60,000 bases of DNA from Symsagittifera roscoffensis (GCF_963678635.1 NC_087065.1:68824956-68884955), one strand, 5' to 3'. Positions 24,471-39,125 are shown, counted from the stretch's first letter. The notes: generated by a model not told the origin, from the sequence alone. Made by a program: numbers and translations.

Positions 24471-27400
24471 TTTGAAAACGTTGTTTAGGTTAGCGATTCC
24501 ACCAACCCTAGAGGGCACCCTCTAGGTCGAGTCCTAGGTCGAGTTTTAAAAACTATTGTTCAGATTACCGATCTCACCAGCCCTAGAGGACACCCTCTAG
24601 AACAGACATACGTCGAGTTATGAAACTGTTGGTCAGATTACCGATCCCACCAGCTATAGAGTGCACCCATTAGAACGAGTCATAAGCCGAGTTATGGAAG
24701 TGCTGTTCAGATTACCGATCCCACCAGCCCTAGATGAAAGCCTCTAGGTCGAGACATAGGTCGAATTATGGAAATGTTCTACAAATTACCGATCCCACCA
24801 GCTCTAGAGGACACCCACTAGGTCGAGACATAGGCTGAATTTGGAAAAGGTAGTTCAGATTGACGATCCCAGCACGCCTAGAAGGCACCCTCTAATTCGA
24901 CACATAGGTCGAGTTATGGAAGTGCTGTTCAGATTACCGATCAAACCAGCCTTAGAGAATACCCTCTAGGTCGAGGCTTAGGTCGAGTTATGAAACATTT
25001 CCTCAGATTACCGATCCCATTAGCCCTAGAGGACACCCTCTAGGTCGAGTCAGAGGTCGAGTATTAAAAAAGTTGTTCAGGTTACCGATCCCAGCCGCCT
25101 TGAGGGCATCCGCTAGGTGCAGACATGGTTCGAGTTATGAAAATATTGTTCAGAGTACCGGTCCCACCAGCTCTAGAGTGCACCCTCTAGGTCGAGTCAT
25201 AAGCCGAGTTATGGAAGTGCTGTTCAGATTACCGATCAAACCAGCCTTAGAGAATACCCTCTAGGTCGAGGCTTAGGTCGAGTTATGAAACATTTCCTCA
25301 GATTACCGATCCCATTAGCCCTAGAGGACACCCTCTAGGTCGAGTCAGAGGTCGAGTATTAAAAAAGTTGTTCAGGTTACCGATCCCAGCCGCCTTGAGG
25401 GCATCCGCTAGGTCCAGACATAGGTCAAGTTATGAAACTGTTGTTCAGATTACCGATCCCACCAACCCTAGTTGAAACATTCTAGGTCGAAACTTTGGTC
25501 GAATTATGAAAATGTTCTTCAAATTACCGATCTCACCAGCTCTAGAGGACACCCACTAGGTCGAGACATGGGTCGAATTATGAAAAAGTTGTTCTGATTG
25601 ACGATCCCACCACACCTAGAAGGCACCCTCTAGGTCGAGACTTAGGTCGAGTTCTGAGAGTGCTGTTCAGATTACCGATCAAACCAGCCTTAGAGAATAC
25701 CCTCTAGGTCGAGGCTTAGGTCGAGTTATGAAACATTTCCTCAGATTACCGATCCCATTAGCCCTAGAGGACACCCTCTAGGTCGAGTCAGAGGTCGAGT
25801 ATTAAAAAAGTTGTTCAGGTTACCGATCCCAGCCGCCTTGAGGGCATCCGCTAGGTCCAGACATAGGTCGAGTTATGAAACTGTTGTTCAGATTACCGAT
25901 CCCACCAGCCCTAGTTGAAACTTTCTAGGTCGAAACTTTGGTCGAATTATGAAAATGTTCTTCAAATTAGCGATCTCACCAGCTCTAGAGGACACCCACT
26001 AGGTCGAGACATGGGTCGAATTATGAAAAAGTTGTTCTGATTGACGATCCCACCACACCTAGAAGGCACCCTCTAGGTCGAGACTTAGGTCGAGTTATGA
26101 GAGTGCTGTTCAGATTACGGATCAAACCAGCCTTAGAGGATACCCACTAGGTCGAGACTTAGGTCGAGTTATGAAATTGTTCTTCAGATTACCGATCCCA
26201 TTAGCCCTAGAGGACACCCTCAAGGTCGAGATATAGGTCGAGTAGTAAAAAAGTTGTTCAGGTTACCGATCCCACCCGCCTAGAGGGCACCCGCTAGGTC
26301 GAGTCATGGATTGAGTTATGAAAGTATTGATTAGGTTACCGATCCAACCAGCCCTAAAGAACACCCTCAAATTTGAGACATAGGTCGAGTTATGGAAACA
26401 TTGTTCAGATTATTGTTCCCACCGGTCTTAGAGAATACCCTCTATGTCGATTCATAGGTCGCGTTATGAAAATGTTGTTCAGATTAGCGATCCCACCAGC
26501 CCTAGAGGACACCCTCTAGGTCGAGACATAAGTCGAGTTAAGAAAATGTTGTTCAGGTTAGCTATCCCACCAGCCATAAAGGGCCTCCTCTAGGTCGAGT
26601 CCTATGTCGAATTTAAAAATTTATAGTTCAGAGTACCGTTCCCAACAGCTCTAGAGTGCTCCCTTTATGTCGAGTCATAAGCCGAGTTAAAAAAAAACAT
26701 TGATCAGGTTACCGATCCCACCAGCCCTAGATGAAACCCTCTAGGTCGAGACATAGGTCGAATTAAGGAAATGTTCTTCAAATTACCGATCTCACCAGCT
26801 CTAGAGGACACCCACTAGGTCAAGACATAGGTCGAATTATGAAAAAGTTGTTCAGATTGACGAGCCCACCACACCTAGAAGGCACCCTCGAGGTCGAGAC
26901 ATAGGTCGAGTTATGAGAGTGCTGTTCAGATTACCGATCAAACCAGCCTTAGAGGATACCCTCTAGGTCGAGTCATGGATTGAGTTATGAAAGTATTGTT
27001 TAGGTTACCGATCCCACCAGCCCTAAAGGACACCCTCTACCTCGAGACATAGGTCGAGTTTAAAAAACTATTGTTCAGATTACCGATCCCACCAGCCCTA
27101 GATGACACCCTGCAGGTCAGACATAGGTCGCGTTATCAAACAGTTTTTCAGACTACCGATCCCACCAGCCCTAGATGACATCCACTAAGACGAAAGTTAG
27201 GTCGAGTTATGGAAAACTTGTTCAGATTATCGTTCCCACCAGCCTTAGAGAATACACTCTATGTCGATTCATAGGTCGAGTTATGACAGTGCTGTTCAGA
27301 TTACCGATCAAACCAGCCTTAGAGGATACCCGCTAGGTCGAGTCATGGATTGAGTTATGAAAGTATTGTTTAGGTTACCGATCCCACCAGCCCTAAAGGA

Positions 27401-29282
27401 CACCCTCTACCTCGAGACATAGGTCGAGTTTAAAAAACTATTGTTCAGATAAGCGATCCCACCAGCCCTAGAGGACACCCTCTAGGTCCAGACATAGGTC
27501 TAGTTATCAAACTGTTGTTCAGATTACCGATCCCACCAGCCTTAGAGGACACCCATTAGCTCGAGACATAAGTCGAGTTAAAGAAGTTTGTTCAGATTAC
27601 TGATCCCAACAGCCCTAGAGGACACCCCCTAGGTCCAGACATAGGTCAATTTATTAAAAAATTGTTGAGATTACCGATCCCACCAGCCCCGGAGGGCACC
27701 CTTTTAGGTCGAGACATAGGTCGAATTAAGAAAATGTTGTTCAGGTTAGCTATCTCACCAGCCCTAAAGGGCACCCTCTTGGTCGAGACATAGGTCGAGT
27801 TATGGAAACGTTGTTCAGATTATCGTTCCCACCAGCCTTAGAGAATACCCTATATGTCGATTCAAATTTCGAGTTATGAAAATGTTGTTCAGATAAGCGA
27901 TCCCACCAGCCCTAGAGGACACTCTCTAGGTCCAGACATAGGTCCAATTAAGAAAATGTTGTTCAGGTTAGCTATCCCACCATCCCTAAAGGGCACCCTC
28001 TAGGTCGAGACATAGGTCGAGTTATGGAAACGTTGTTCAGATTATCGTTCCCACCAGCCTTAGAGAATACCCTCTATGTCGATTCGTATTTCGAGTTATC
28101 AAACTGTTGTTCAGATTACCGATCCCACCAGCCCTCGAGGACACACTTTAGCTCGAGACATGAGTCGAGTTAAAAAATATTTTCCAGATTACCAATCTCA
28201 CCAGCTCTAGGTGAAACCCTCTAGGTCAAGCGTTGGTCGAATTATGAAAATGTTCTTCAAATTACCGATCCCACCAGCTCCAGAGGACACCCACTAGGTC
28301 GAGACATGGGTCGAATTATGAAAAGATTGTTCAGATTGACGAACCCACCACACCTAGAAGGCACCCTCTAGGTCGAGACTTAGGTCGAGTTAAAGAAATT
28401 TGTTCTGATTACTGATCCCAACAGCCCTAGAGGACACCCCCTAGGTCCAAAAATAGGTCAAGTTATTAAAAAATTGTTCAGATTACCGAACCCACCAGCC
28501 CTGGAGTGCACCCTATAGGTCGAGACATAGGTCGAATTATGAAAAGGTTGTTCAGATTGACGATCCCACCACACCTAAAAGGCACCCTCCAGGTCGAGAC
28601 TTAGGTCGAGTTATGAAAAGGTTCTTCAGATTACCGATCCCATTAGCGCGAGAGCACACGCTTCAGAAAGCAATCTTTAGGTCAAGTTATGGGTCGAGTT
28701 ATGAAAAAATTGTTCAGAATAACGATCCACCAAGCCTTAGAGAACATTCATAAGGTCGAGACAAAAACCGAGTTGTGAAAATTTTGTTCAGATTACCGAT
28801 CCCACCAGCCCTAGAGGACACATTCTAGGTCGAGACATAGGTAGAATTTTAAAAAATGTTGTTCAGATTACCGATCCCACCAGCCCTAGAAGGCACATTC
28901 TATGTCGAGACATAGTCGACTTATGGAAATAATGTTCAGATTACCAATCCCACCAGCGCTAGAGGACATACTCTAGGTCAAGACATAGGTAGAGTCATGA
29001 AAATGTTGTTCAGATTAGCGATCCCACCAGCCCTAGAGGACACACTCTACGTCAAAACATAGGTAGAGTTATGAAAATGTTGTTCAGATTACCGATCCCA
29101 CCAGCCCTAGAGGACACATTCTAGGTCTAGACATAGGTAGAATTATGAAAAGATGGTCAGATTATCCGTCCCAACAGTCCTAGAGGGCACCCTCAAAAAC
29201 GAGTCATAGGTCGAGTGCAAATTTTTTTTGTTCAGATTACCAATCCCACCAAACCTCAAGGACACCCTCTAGGTCGAGACAC
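24471..29282 (+). repeat. Satellite sub-block with repeated short cassettes
   Basis: The distinctive AGCCGCCTTGAGGGC monomer appears near 25094, 25389 and 25832, spaced 295 and 443 bp (about 4 and 6 monomers), together with its neighbours CATTTCCTCAGATTACC and GTGCTGTTCAG. Part of 24175-24470 is also recopied at about 24690-24990. From 26300 on the monomers are mixed and more divergent. Around 28650-28680 one monomer carries an aberrant GCGCGAGAGCACACG segment. Confidence 0.78.
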
Positions 29283-30018
29283 AGGTCGAGTTAGGAAAAT
29301 GGTGTTCAGAATACTGATCCCATAAGCCCTAGACGGCACCCTCTAAAACGAGTCATAGGTCGAGTAAAAAATGTTTTCTTCAAATTACGAATCCCAGCAG
29401 CCCTAGATGACACCCTCTAGATCGAGATATAAGTCGATTATGAAAATGTTGTTCAAATTACCGATCCCAGTAGCCATAGAGGACATCTCTACGTCAAGGC
29501 ATAGGTCGAGTTATGAAAACTTTGTTCAGATTACCGATCCCAACAGCCCTAAAGGATATACTTTAGGTCGAGACATAAGTCGACTGAAAAAATTGTTGTT
29601 CAGATTACCGATCCCACCAGCCATAGCGGGCACCCTCTAGATCGAGACACAGTTCGAGTTATGAAAATGGTGTTCAGAATACTGATCCCATAAGCCCTAG
29701 ACGGCACCCTCTAAAACGAGTCATAGGTCGAGTAAAAAATGTTTTCTTCAAATTACGAATCCCAGCAGCCCTAGATGACACCCTCTAGATCGAGATATAA
29801 GTCGATTATGAAAATGTTGTTCAAATTACCGATCCCTCTAGCCCTAGAGTGCACCTCTACGTCAAGACATAGGTCGAGTTATGAAAGATTTGTTCAGATT
29901 ACCGATACCAACAACCCTAGAGGATATACTTTAGGTCGAGACATAGGTCGAAATACACAAAGGTTGTTACGGTTACCGATCCCATCAGCCCTAGAAGACT
30001 CCCTCTAGGTCGAAACAT
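29283..30018 (+). repeat. 368-bp five-monomer unit, two copies
   Basis: The stretch 29407-29640 recurs at 29775-30008, an offset of exactly 368 bp, or five monomers of 73.6 bp. The flanking GTTCAGAATACTGATCCCAT monomer is shared. The first part of the repeat is almost unchanged, while the second half has picked up several substitutions. Confidence 0.85.
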
Positions 30019-33000
30019 TGGGTAGAAATATAAAAGCTTGTTCAGATTACCGGTCCCACTTGCCCTTGAGGACACCCTCTGGGTCGAAACATAGGTCGAA
30101 GTATAAAAATGTCGTTAAGGTTACCGATCCCACCAGCCATAGAGGACACCCTCCTGGTCGAGACATAGTCGAGTTAAGAAAATGTTGTTCAGGTTACCGA
30201 TCCCACAGCCCTAGAGAACACACTCTAGGTCGAGACATATGTAGAGTTACGAAACTGTTGTTCAGATAACTGATCCCACCAGCCCAAGATGGCACCCTCT
30301 AGGACCTGACAAAATTCGAGTTGTGAAAACATTGTTCAGATTACTGATCCCACCAGCCCTAGATGGCACCCTCTTGGTCAAGACATAGGTCGAGTTATTA
30401 AAATTTTGTTCAACTTGCGGATCTCACCAGCCCCAGAAGGCAATCTTTAGGTAGTGTTATGGGTCGAGTTTTGAAGAAAGTCTTCAGATTACCGATCCCT
30501 CTAGCCCTGGAGGGCATCCTCTAGGTCGATACATAAGTCGAGTTAAAAAACTTTGTTCTGGTTTTCGATCCCACCAGCTCTAGAGGTTACCCTCTAGGTC
30601 GAGACATAGGTCGAGCTATGAAACTGTTGTTCAGATCACCGGTCCCACCAGCCCTAGAACACACCATCTAGGTTGAGACATTGGTCGAGTTAAAAATTTA
30701 TTCTTTAGATTACTGATGCCACCAGCTCCAGAGGGCAATGCTTAGGTCAAGTTATGGGTCGAGTTATGAAAAATTTGTTCAGGTTACCGAACCCACCAGC
30801 CCAGAGGACAATCATTAGGTCGAGACATAGGCCGAGCTATGATTATGTTATTTAGATTATCGATCTCACCAGACCCGGGGGCAATCTTTAGGTCAAGTTA
30901 TGCGTCGAGTTATGAAAAATTTATTCAGATTACCGAACCCACCAGCCCTAGAGGACACACATTAGGTCGAGACATAGGTCGAGCTATGAATATGTTATTT
31001 AGATTACCGATCCCACCAGACCCACAGGGCAATCTTTAGGTGAAAGTATGGGTCGAGTTATGAAAAAAATGATCAGATTACCGATCCCTTCAGCCCTAGA
31101 GGGCGACCTCTAGTACGAGTCAGAGGTCCAGTTGATAAATTTTGTTCAGGTTACCGATCCCACCAGCCCTAGAGGACACCCTCTAGGTTGAAACATTGGG
31201 TGGAAATATAAAAGGTTAATCAGATTACCGGTCGTACTAGCCCTAGAGGAGATATTCTAGATCTAGATATAGGTAGAGTTATGAAAAATTGGTCAGATTA
31301 CCGATCCCACCAGTCCTAGAGGGCACCCTCAAAAACTAGTCATAGGTCGAGTAAAAATTTTTTCGTTCAGATTACCAATCCCGCCAGCCCTAAAGGACAC
31401 CCTCTAGGTCGAGACATAGGTCGAATTAGGAAAATATGTTCAAATTACCGATCCCAGCAGCCATAGAGGGCATCACTACGTCAAGTCCTATGTCGAGTTT
31501 AAAAAACTATTGTTCAGATTACCGATCCCACCAGCCCCAGAGGGCAATTTTTAGGTCAAAATATAGGTCGAGTTATGAAAAATTTGTTTAGATTACCGAA
31601 CCCACCAGCCTTAGAGGACAACCATTAGGTCGAGACATTGGGTAGAAAAATAAAAAAGTTGTTCAGATTACCGGTCCCACATGCCCTTGAGGACACCCTC
31701 TGGGTCGAAACATAGGTTGAAGTTTAAAAATGTTGTTAAGGTTACCGATCCCACCAGCCCTAGGAGACACCCTCTAGGTCGAGACATAGGTCAAGTTATG
31801 AAAATATTGTTCAGACTACCGATCCTCCAGCCCTAGAGGACACCCATTAAGTTGAGACATAAATCGAGCTATGAAAAATTTTTTCAGGTTAACGGTCCCA
31901 CCAGCCATAGAGGACACCCTTCTGGTCGAGACATAGGTCGAGCTATGAAAGTTTTGTTAAGATCATTGGTCCCACCAGCCCTAGAGGATACCCTCTATGT
32001 CGAGTCATAGGTCGAGTTGTGAAAACGTTTTTTAGGTTAGCTAATCCACCAGCCCTAGAGCGCACCCTCTAGGTCATGTCCTATGTCGAGTTTAAAAAAC
32101 TATTGTTCAGATTACCGATCCCACCAGCCCCAGAGGGCAATTTTTAGGTCAAATTATAGGTCGAGTTATGAAAACTTTGTTCAGATTACCGATCCCAACA
32201 ACCTAGAGGATATACTTTAGGTCGAGACATACGTCGAAATACAAAAAGGTTGTTACGATTACCAATCTCATCAGCCCTAGAAGACACCCTCTAGGTCGAG
32301 ACATTGGGTAGAAATATAAAAAAGTTGTTCAGATTACCGTTCCCACATGCCCTTGAGGACACCCTTGGGGTCGAAACACAGGTTGAAGTATAAAAATGTT
32401 GTTAAGGTTACCGATCCCACCATCCCTAGGAGACACCCTCTAGGTCGAGACATAGGTCAAGTTATGAAAATATTGTTCAGACTACCGATCCTCCAGCCCT
32501 AGAGGACACCATTAGGTTGAGACATAAATCGAGCTATGAAAAAATTTTTCAGGTTAACGGTCCCACCAGCCATAGAGGACACCCTTCTGGTCGAGACATA
32601 GTCGAGTTATGAAAAGGTTGTTCAAGTTACCGATCCCACAGCCCTAAAGAACACACTCTAGGACCTGACAAAGTTCAAACTATGAAAATATTGTTCAGAT
32701 TACCGATTCCACTAGCCCTAGGTGGCACCCTCTAGGTCAAGACATAGGTCGAGTTATGAAATTTTTGTTCAATTTACGGATCCCACCAGCCCCAGAAGGC
32801 AATCTTTAGGCAGTGTTATGTGTCGAGTTATGAAAAAATTGTTCAGATTACCGAACCCTCTAGCCCTGGTGGGCATCCTCTAGGTCAATACATAGGTCGA
32901 GTTAAAAAACTTTGTTCAGGTTTCCGATCCCACCAGCTCTAGAGGTTACCCTCTAGGTCGAGACATAGATCGAGCTATGAAAGTTTTGTTAAGATCATCG

Positions 33001-33885
33001 GTCCCACCAGCCCTAGAGGATACCCTCCATGTCGAGTCATAGGTCGAGTTATGAAAACGTTTTTTAGGTTAGCTAATCCATCAGCCCTAGAGGGCACCCT
33101 CTAGGTCAAGTCCTATGTCGAGTTTTAAAAACTATTGTTCAGATTACCGATCCCACCAGCCCCAGAGGGCAATTTTTAGGTCAAATTATAGGTCGAGTTA
33201 TGAAAAATTTGTTTAGATTACCGAACCCACCAGCCTTAGAGGACAACCATTAGGTGGAGAAATAGGTCGAGCAATGAATATGTTTTTTAGACAACCGATC
33301 CCCTCAGACCCAGAGGGCAATCTTTAGGTCAAGTTATGGGTCGAGTTATGAAAAAATTGTTCAGATTACCGATCCCACCAGCCCTAGAGGACACGCATTA
33401 GGTCGAGACATAGGTCGAGCTATGAAAAGTTTTTACCAGATCACCGATCCCATCAGCCCTAGAGGCCGACCTCGGAGGTCGAGTTGATAAATTTTGATCA
33501 GTTTACCGATCCCAACAGCCCTAGAGGACACCCTCTGGGTCGAAACATAGGTTGAAGCATAAAAATGTTGTTAAGGTTACCGATCCCACCAGCCCTAGAA
33601 GACACCCTCTAGGTCGAGACATCGGTCAAGTTATGAAAATATTGTTCAGACTACCGATACTCCAGCCCTAGAGGACACCCATTAGGTTGAGACATAAATC
33701 GAGCTATGAAAAATTTTTTCAGGTTAACGGTCCCACCAGCCATAGAGGACACCCTTCTGGTCGAGACATAGTCGAGTTATGAAAAGTTTGTTCAGGTTAC
33801 CGATCCAACAGCCCTAGAGAACACACTCTAGGTCGAGACATAGTTAGAGTTATGAAACTGTTGTTCAGATTATTGATCCCACCAG
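30019..33885 (+). repeat. Satellite sub-block with about 1.03-kb repeat
   Basis: The monomer subfamily with CAGCCCCAGAGGGCAATTTT is common here. A marker, GTTTTGTTAAGATCAT, at 31951 recurs at 32983 (offset 1032, about 14 monomers). The ACTATTGTTCAGATTACC plus CCCCAGAGGGCAA pair appears near 31503, 32096 and 33127 (593 and about 1031 bp apart). Copies differ by indels and substitutions. Confidence 0.78.
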
Positions 33886-35341
33886 CCCTAGATGGCACCC
33901 TCTAGGACCTGACAAAGTTCAAATTATGAAAATATTGTTCAGATTACCGATTCCACCAGCCCTAGATGGCACCCTCTAGGTCATGAAATAGGTCGAGTTA
34001 TGAAATTTTTGTTCAATTTACGGATCCCAACAGCCCCAGAAAGCAATCTTTAGGCAGTGTTATGTGTCGATTTATGAAAAAAAAGTTCAGATTACCGAAT
34101 CCTCTAGCCCTGGTGGGCATGCTCTAGGTCAATACATAGGTCGAGTTAAAAACTTTGTTCAGGATTCCGATCCCACCAGCTCTAGAGGTTACCCTCTAGG
34201 TCGAGACATAGGTCGAGCTATGAAAGTTTTGTTAAGATCATCGGTCCCACCAGCCCTAGAGGACACCATTTAGATTGAGACATAGGTCGAGTTAAGAATA
34301 TATTGTTTAGATTACCGATCCCACCAGCCCCAGAGGGCAATTTTTAGGTCAAATTATGGGTCGAGTTATGAAAAATTTGTTTAGATTACCGAACCCACCA
34401 GCCTTAGAGGACAACCATTAGGTTGAGAAATAGGCCGAGCAATGAATATGTTTTTTAGACAACCGATCCCACCAGACCCAGAGGGCAATCTTTAGGTCAA
34501 GTTATGGGTAGAGTTATGAAAAAATTGTTCAGATTACCGATCCCACCAGCCCTAGAGTACACGCATTAGGTCGAGACATAGGTCGAGCTATGAAAAGTTT
34601 GTACAGATCACCGATCCCATCAGCCCTAGAGGCCGACCTCTAGGACGAGTCGGAGGTCGAGTTGATAAATTTTGATCAGTTTACCGATCCCATCAGCCCT
34701 AGAGGACACCCTCTGGGTCGAAAGATAGGTTGAAGTATAAAAATGTTGTTAAGGTTACCGATCCCACCAGCCCTAGAAGACACCCTCTAGGTCGAGACAT
34801 AGGTCAAGTTATGAAACTATTGTTCAGACTACGGATCCTCCACCCCTAGAGGACACACTTTAGGTCGAGACATTGGGTGGAAATATAAAAACGTTAATCA
34901 GATAACCGGTCCCACTAGCCCTAGAGCACACCCTCTAGGTCGAGACACAGGTCGAGTTATTACAGATTAGGTTACAGATCCCACCAGCCCTATTGGGAAA
35001 TCTTTAGGTCAACTTATGGGTCAAGTTTAGATTACAGATCCCACCAGCCCTATTGGGCAATCTTTAGGTCAAGTTATGGGTCAAGTTATGAAGAAATTGA
35101 TCAGATTACCGATCCCCCGGACCTAGAGGACACCCATTAGGTCGAGATATAAGTCGAATGGTGTAAAGGTTGTTCAGATTACCGGTTCCACCAGCCATAG
35201 AGAACACCCTCTAGGTCAAGGCATAATTGAGTTATGAAAATGTTGTTCAGATTACCCATCCAACCAGTCCTAGAGGACACCCTCTAGGTTGAGACATAGG
35301 GAGAGTCATGAAAATGTTAGTCAGATCACCGGTCCCACCAG
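33886..35341 (+). repeat. 1,456-bp satellite duplication, copy 1
   Basis: The marker GACAAAGTTCAAATTATG at 33911 recurs at 35367, and TACAGATTAG at 34961 recurs at 36417, both at offset 1456. The unit contains shortened monomers around 34961-35095 with CCCTATTGGG in place of the usual hairpin. Confidence 0.9.
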
Positions 35342-36797
35342 CCCTAGATGGCACCCTCTAGGACCTGACAAAGTTCAAATTATGAAAATATTGTTCAGAT
35401 TACCGGTTCCACCAGCCCTAGATGGCACCCTCTAGGTCATGACATAGGTCGAGTTATGAAATTTTTGTTCAATTTACGGATCCCAACAGCCCCAGAAAGC
35501 AATCTTTAGGCAGTGTTATGTATCGAGTTATGAAAAAAAAGTTCAGATTACCGAATCCTCTAGCCCTGGTGGGCAGGCTCTAGGTCAATACATAGGTCGA
35601 GTTAAAAACTTTGTTCAGGATTCCGATCCCACCAGCTCTAGAGGTTACCCTCTAGGTCGAGACATAGGTCGAGCTATGAAAGTTTTGTTAAGATCATCGG
35701 TCCCACCAGCCCTAGAGGACACCATTTAGATTGAGACATAGGTCGAGTTAAGAATATATTGTTTAGATTACCGATCCCACCAGCCCCAGAGGGTAATTTT
35801 TAGGTCAAATTATGGGTCGAGTTATGAAAAATTTGTTTAGATTACCGAACCCACCAGCCTTAGAGGACAACCATTAGGTTGAGAAATAGGCCGAGCAATG
35901 AATATGTTTTTTAGACAACCGATCCCACCAGACCCAGAGGGCAATCTTTAGGTCAAGTTATGGGTCGAGTTATGAAAAAATTGTTCAGATTACCGATCCC
36001 ACCAGCCCTAGAGTACACGCATTAGGTCGAGACATAGGTCGAGCTATGAAAAGTTTGTACAGATCACCGATCCCATCAGCCCTAGAGGCCGACCTCTAGG
36101 ACGAGTCGGAGGTCGAGTTGATAATTTTTGATCAGTTTACCGATCCCACCAGCCCTAGAGGACACCCTCTGGGTCGAAAGATAGGTTGGAGTATAAAAAT
36201 GTTGTTAAGGTTACCGATCCCACCAGCCCTAGAAGACACCCTCTAGGTCGAGACATAGGTCAAGTTATGAAACTATTGTTCAGACTACGGATCCTCCACC
36301 CCTAGAGGACACACTTTAGGTCGAGACATTGGGTGGAAATATAAAAACGTTAATCAGATAACCGGTCCCACTAGCCCTAGAGCACACCCTCTAGGTCGAG
36401 ACACAGGTCGAGTTATTACAGATTAGGTTACAGATCCCACCAGCCCTATTGGGCAATCTTTAGGTCAACTTATGGGTCAAGTTTAGATTACAGATCCCAC
36501 CAGCCCTATTGGGCAATCTTTAGGTCAAGTTATGGGTCAAGTTATGAAAAAGTTGATCAGATTACCGATCCCCCGGACCTAGAGGACACCCATTAGGTCG
36601 AGATATAAGTCGAATGGTGAAAAGGTTGTTCAGATTACCGGTTCCACCAGCCATAGAGAACACCCTCTAAGTCAAGGCATAATTGAGTTATGAAAATGTT
36701 GTTCAGATTACCCATCCAACCAGCCCTAGAGGACACCCTCTAGGTTGAGACATAGGGAGAGTCATGAAAATGTTAGTCAGATCACCGGTCCCACCAG
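35342..36797 (+). repeat. 1,456-bp satellite duplication, copy 2
   Basis: This is directly adjacent to copy 1 and very similar to it. The junction can be placed within CACCAGCCC, because the monomer before it (GTTAGTCAGATCACCGGTCC) is also the one that closes copy 2 near 36780. Confidence 0.9.
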
Positions 36798-39125
36798 CCC
36801 AGAGGTCACCCTCTAGGACAACCATAGGTCGACTTACGAAAAAGTTGTTCAGATTAATGATCCCACCAGCCCCTGATGTCACCCTCTAGGTCGAGACAGG
36901 TCGAGTTTTGAAAATGTTGTTTAGGTTACCAATCCCACCAGTTCTACAGGACACCCTCTGGGTCGAGGCATAGGTCGAGTTATGAAAATGTTAGTCAGAT
37001 CACCGGTCCCACCAGCCCAGAGGTCACCCATTAGGTCGAGACAAAGGTTGAGATGTGAAAAAGTTGTTCAGATTACCGATCCCACCAGCCATAGAGAACA
37101 CCCTCTAGGTCTAGAAATAGTCGAGTTATGAAAACATTGTTCAGATTACCGATCCCACTAGCCCTAGAGGGCACCCCTTAGGTCGAGACAAAGGTTGAGG
37201 TATGAAAATGTTGTTAAGATTACCGATCCCACCAGCCATAGAGAACACCCTCTAGGTCGAGACATAGTCGAGTTATGAAAATTTTGTTCAGATTATTGAT
37301 CCCATCAGCCCTAGAAGGCACCATTTAGGTCGAGTCATAAGTCGAGTTCAGGATGTTTTGTTGAGATTACCGATCCCACCAGCCCTAGAAGACACCCTCT
37401 AGGTCGAGTCAAAGGTCGAGTTATAAAAACGTTGTTCAGATTACCCATCCAACCAGCGCTAGAGGACACCCTCTCCTCTGGGTTGAGACATAGGAAGAGT
37501 CATGAAAATGTTAGTCAGATCACCCGTCCCACCAGCCCAGAGGTCACCCTCTAGGACAACCATAGGTCGACTTACGAAAATGTTGTTCAGATTAATGATC
37601 CCACCAGCCCCTGAAGGCACCCTCTAGGTCGAGACATAGATCGAGTTTTGAAAATGTTAGTCAGATCACCGGTTCCAGCAGCCCAGAGGTCACCCATTAG
37701 GTCCAGACAAAGGTTGAGCTTTGAAAAATTCGTTCAGATTACCGATCCCACCAGCCCTAGAAGACACCCTCTAGGTCGAGTTGAAGGTCGAGTTATGAAA
37801 ACATTGTTCAGATTACCCATCCAACCAGCGCTAGAGAACACCCTCTCCTCTAGGTTGAGACATAGAAGAGTCATGAAAATGTTAGTCAGATCACCGGTCC
37901 GACCAGCCCAGTGGTCACCCTCTAGGACAACCCTAGGTCGACTTACGAAAATGTTGTTCAGATTAATGATCCCACCAGCCCCTGGTGTCACCCTCTAGGT
38001 CGAGACATAGGTCGAGTTTTGAAAATGTTGTTAAGGTTACCGATCCCACCAGTTCTACAGGACACCCTATAGGTCGAGGCATAGGTCGAATTATGAAAAT
38101 GTTTAGTCAGATGACCGGACCCACCAGCCCAGAGGTCACCCATTAGGTCGAGACAAAAGTTGAGCTATGAAAAAGTTGTTCAGATTACCGATCCCGACAG
38201 CCACAGAGAACACCCTCTAGGTCGAGACATAGTCGAGTTATGAAAATATTGTTCAGATTACCGATCCCACCAGCCGTAGAGGGCAACCCTTAGGTCGAGA
38301 CAAAGGTTGAGCTATGAAAATGTTGTTCAGATAACCGATTCCACCAGCCATAGAGAACACCCTCTAGGTCGAGACATAGTCGAGTTATGAAAATATTGTT
38401 CAGATTACTGATCCCGCGAGCCCTAGAAGGCACCTTTTAGGTTGAGTCATAAGTCGAGTTCAAAACGTTTTGTTGAGATTACCGATCCCACCAGCCCAAG
38501 AGGTCAACCATTAGCTTGAGACAAAGGATGAGCTATGAAAATTTTGTTCAGATTACCGATCCCACCAGCCATAGAGAACAGTCTCTCGGTCGAGACGTAG
38601 TCGAGTTACGAAAAAATTGTTCAGATTACCGATCCCACCAGCCCTAGAGGGTACCCTTTAAGTCGAGTCATAAATCGAGTTTAAAACGTTTTGTTGAGAT
38701 TACCGATCCCACCAGCCCTAGAAGACACCCTCTAGGTCGAGTCAAAGATCGAGTTATGAAAACGTTGTTCAGATTACCCATCCAACCAGCGCTAGAGGAC
38801 ACCCTCTCCTCTAGGTTGAGACATAGGAAGAGTCATGAAAATGTAAGTCAGATAACCGGTCCCACCAGCCCAGAGGTCACCCTCTAGGACAACCATAGGT
38901 CGACTTACGAAAAGGTTGTTCAGAATAATGATCCCACCAACCCCTGAAGGCACCCTCTAGGTCGAGACATTGGTTGAGTTTTGAAAATGTTAGTCAGATC
39001 ACCGGTCCCAGCAGCCCAGAGGTCACCCATTAGGTCGAGACAAAGGTTGAGCTATGAAAAAATTGTTCAGATTAGCGATCCCACCAGCCACAGAGAACAC
39101 CCTCTAGGTCAAGACATAGTCGAGT
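36798..39125 (+). repeat. Satellite sub-block leading into the 5.7-kb duplication
   Basis: The subfamilies seen in the large duplication first appear here: GTTAGTCAGATCACCGGTCC with CCCAGAGGTCACC, CCATAGAGAACACC, and the TTGTTGAGATTACC form. The CAAAACGTTTTG palindrome (for example 38461-38472) is preceded at about 37342 by the related form CAGGATGTTTTG. The set of monomer types was therefore present before the 5.7-kb unit was copied. Confidence 0.78.
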
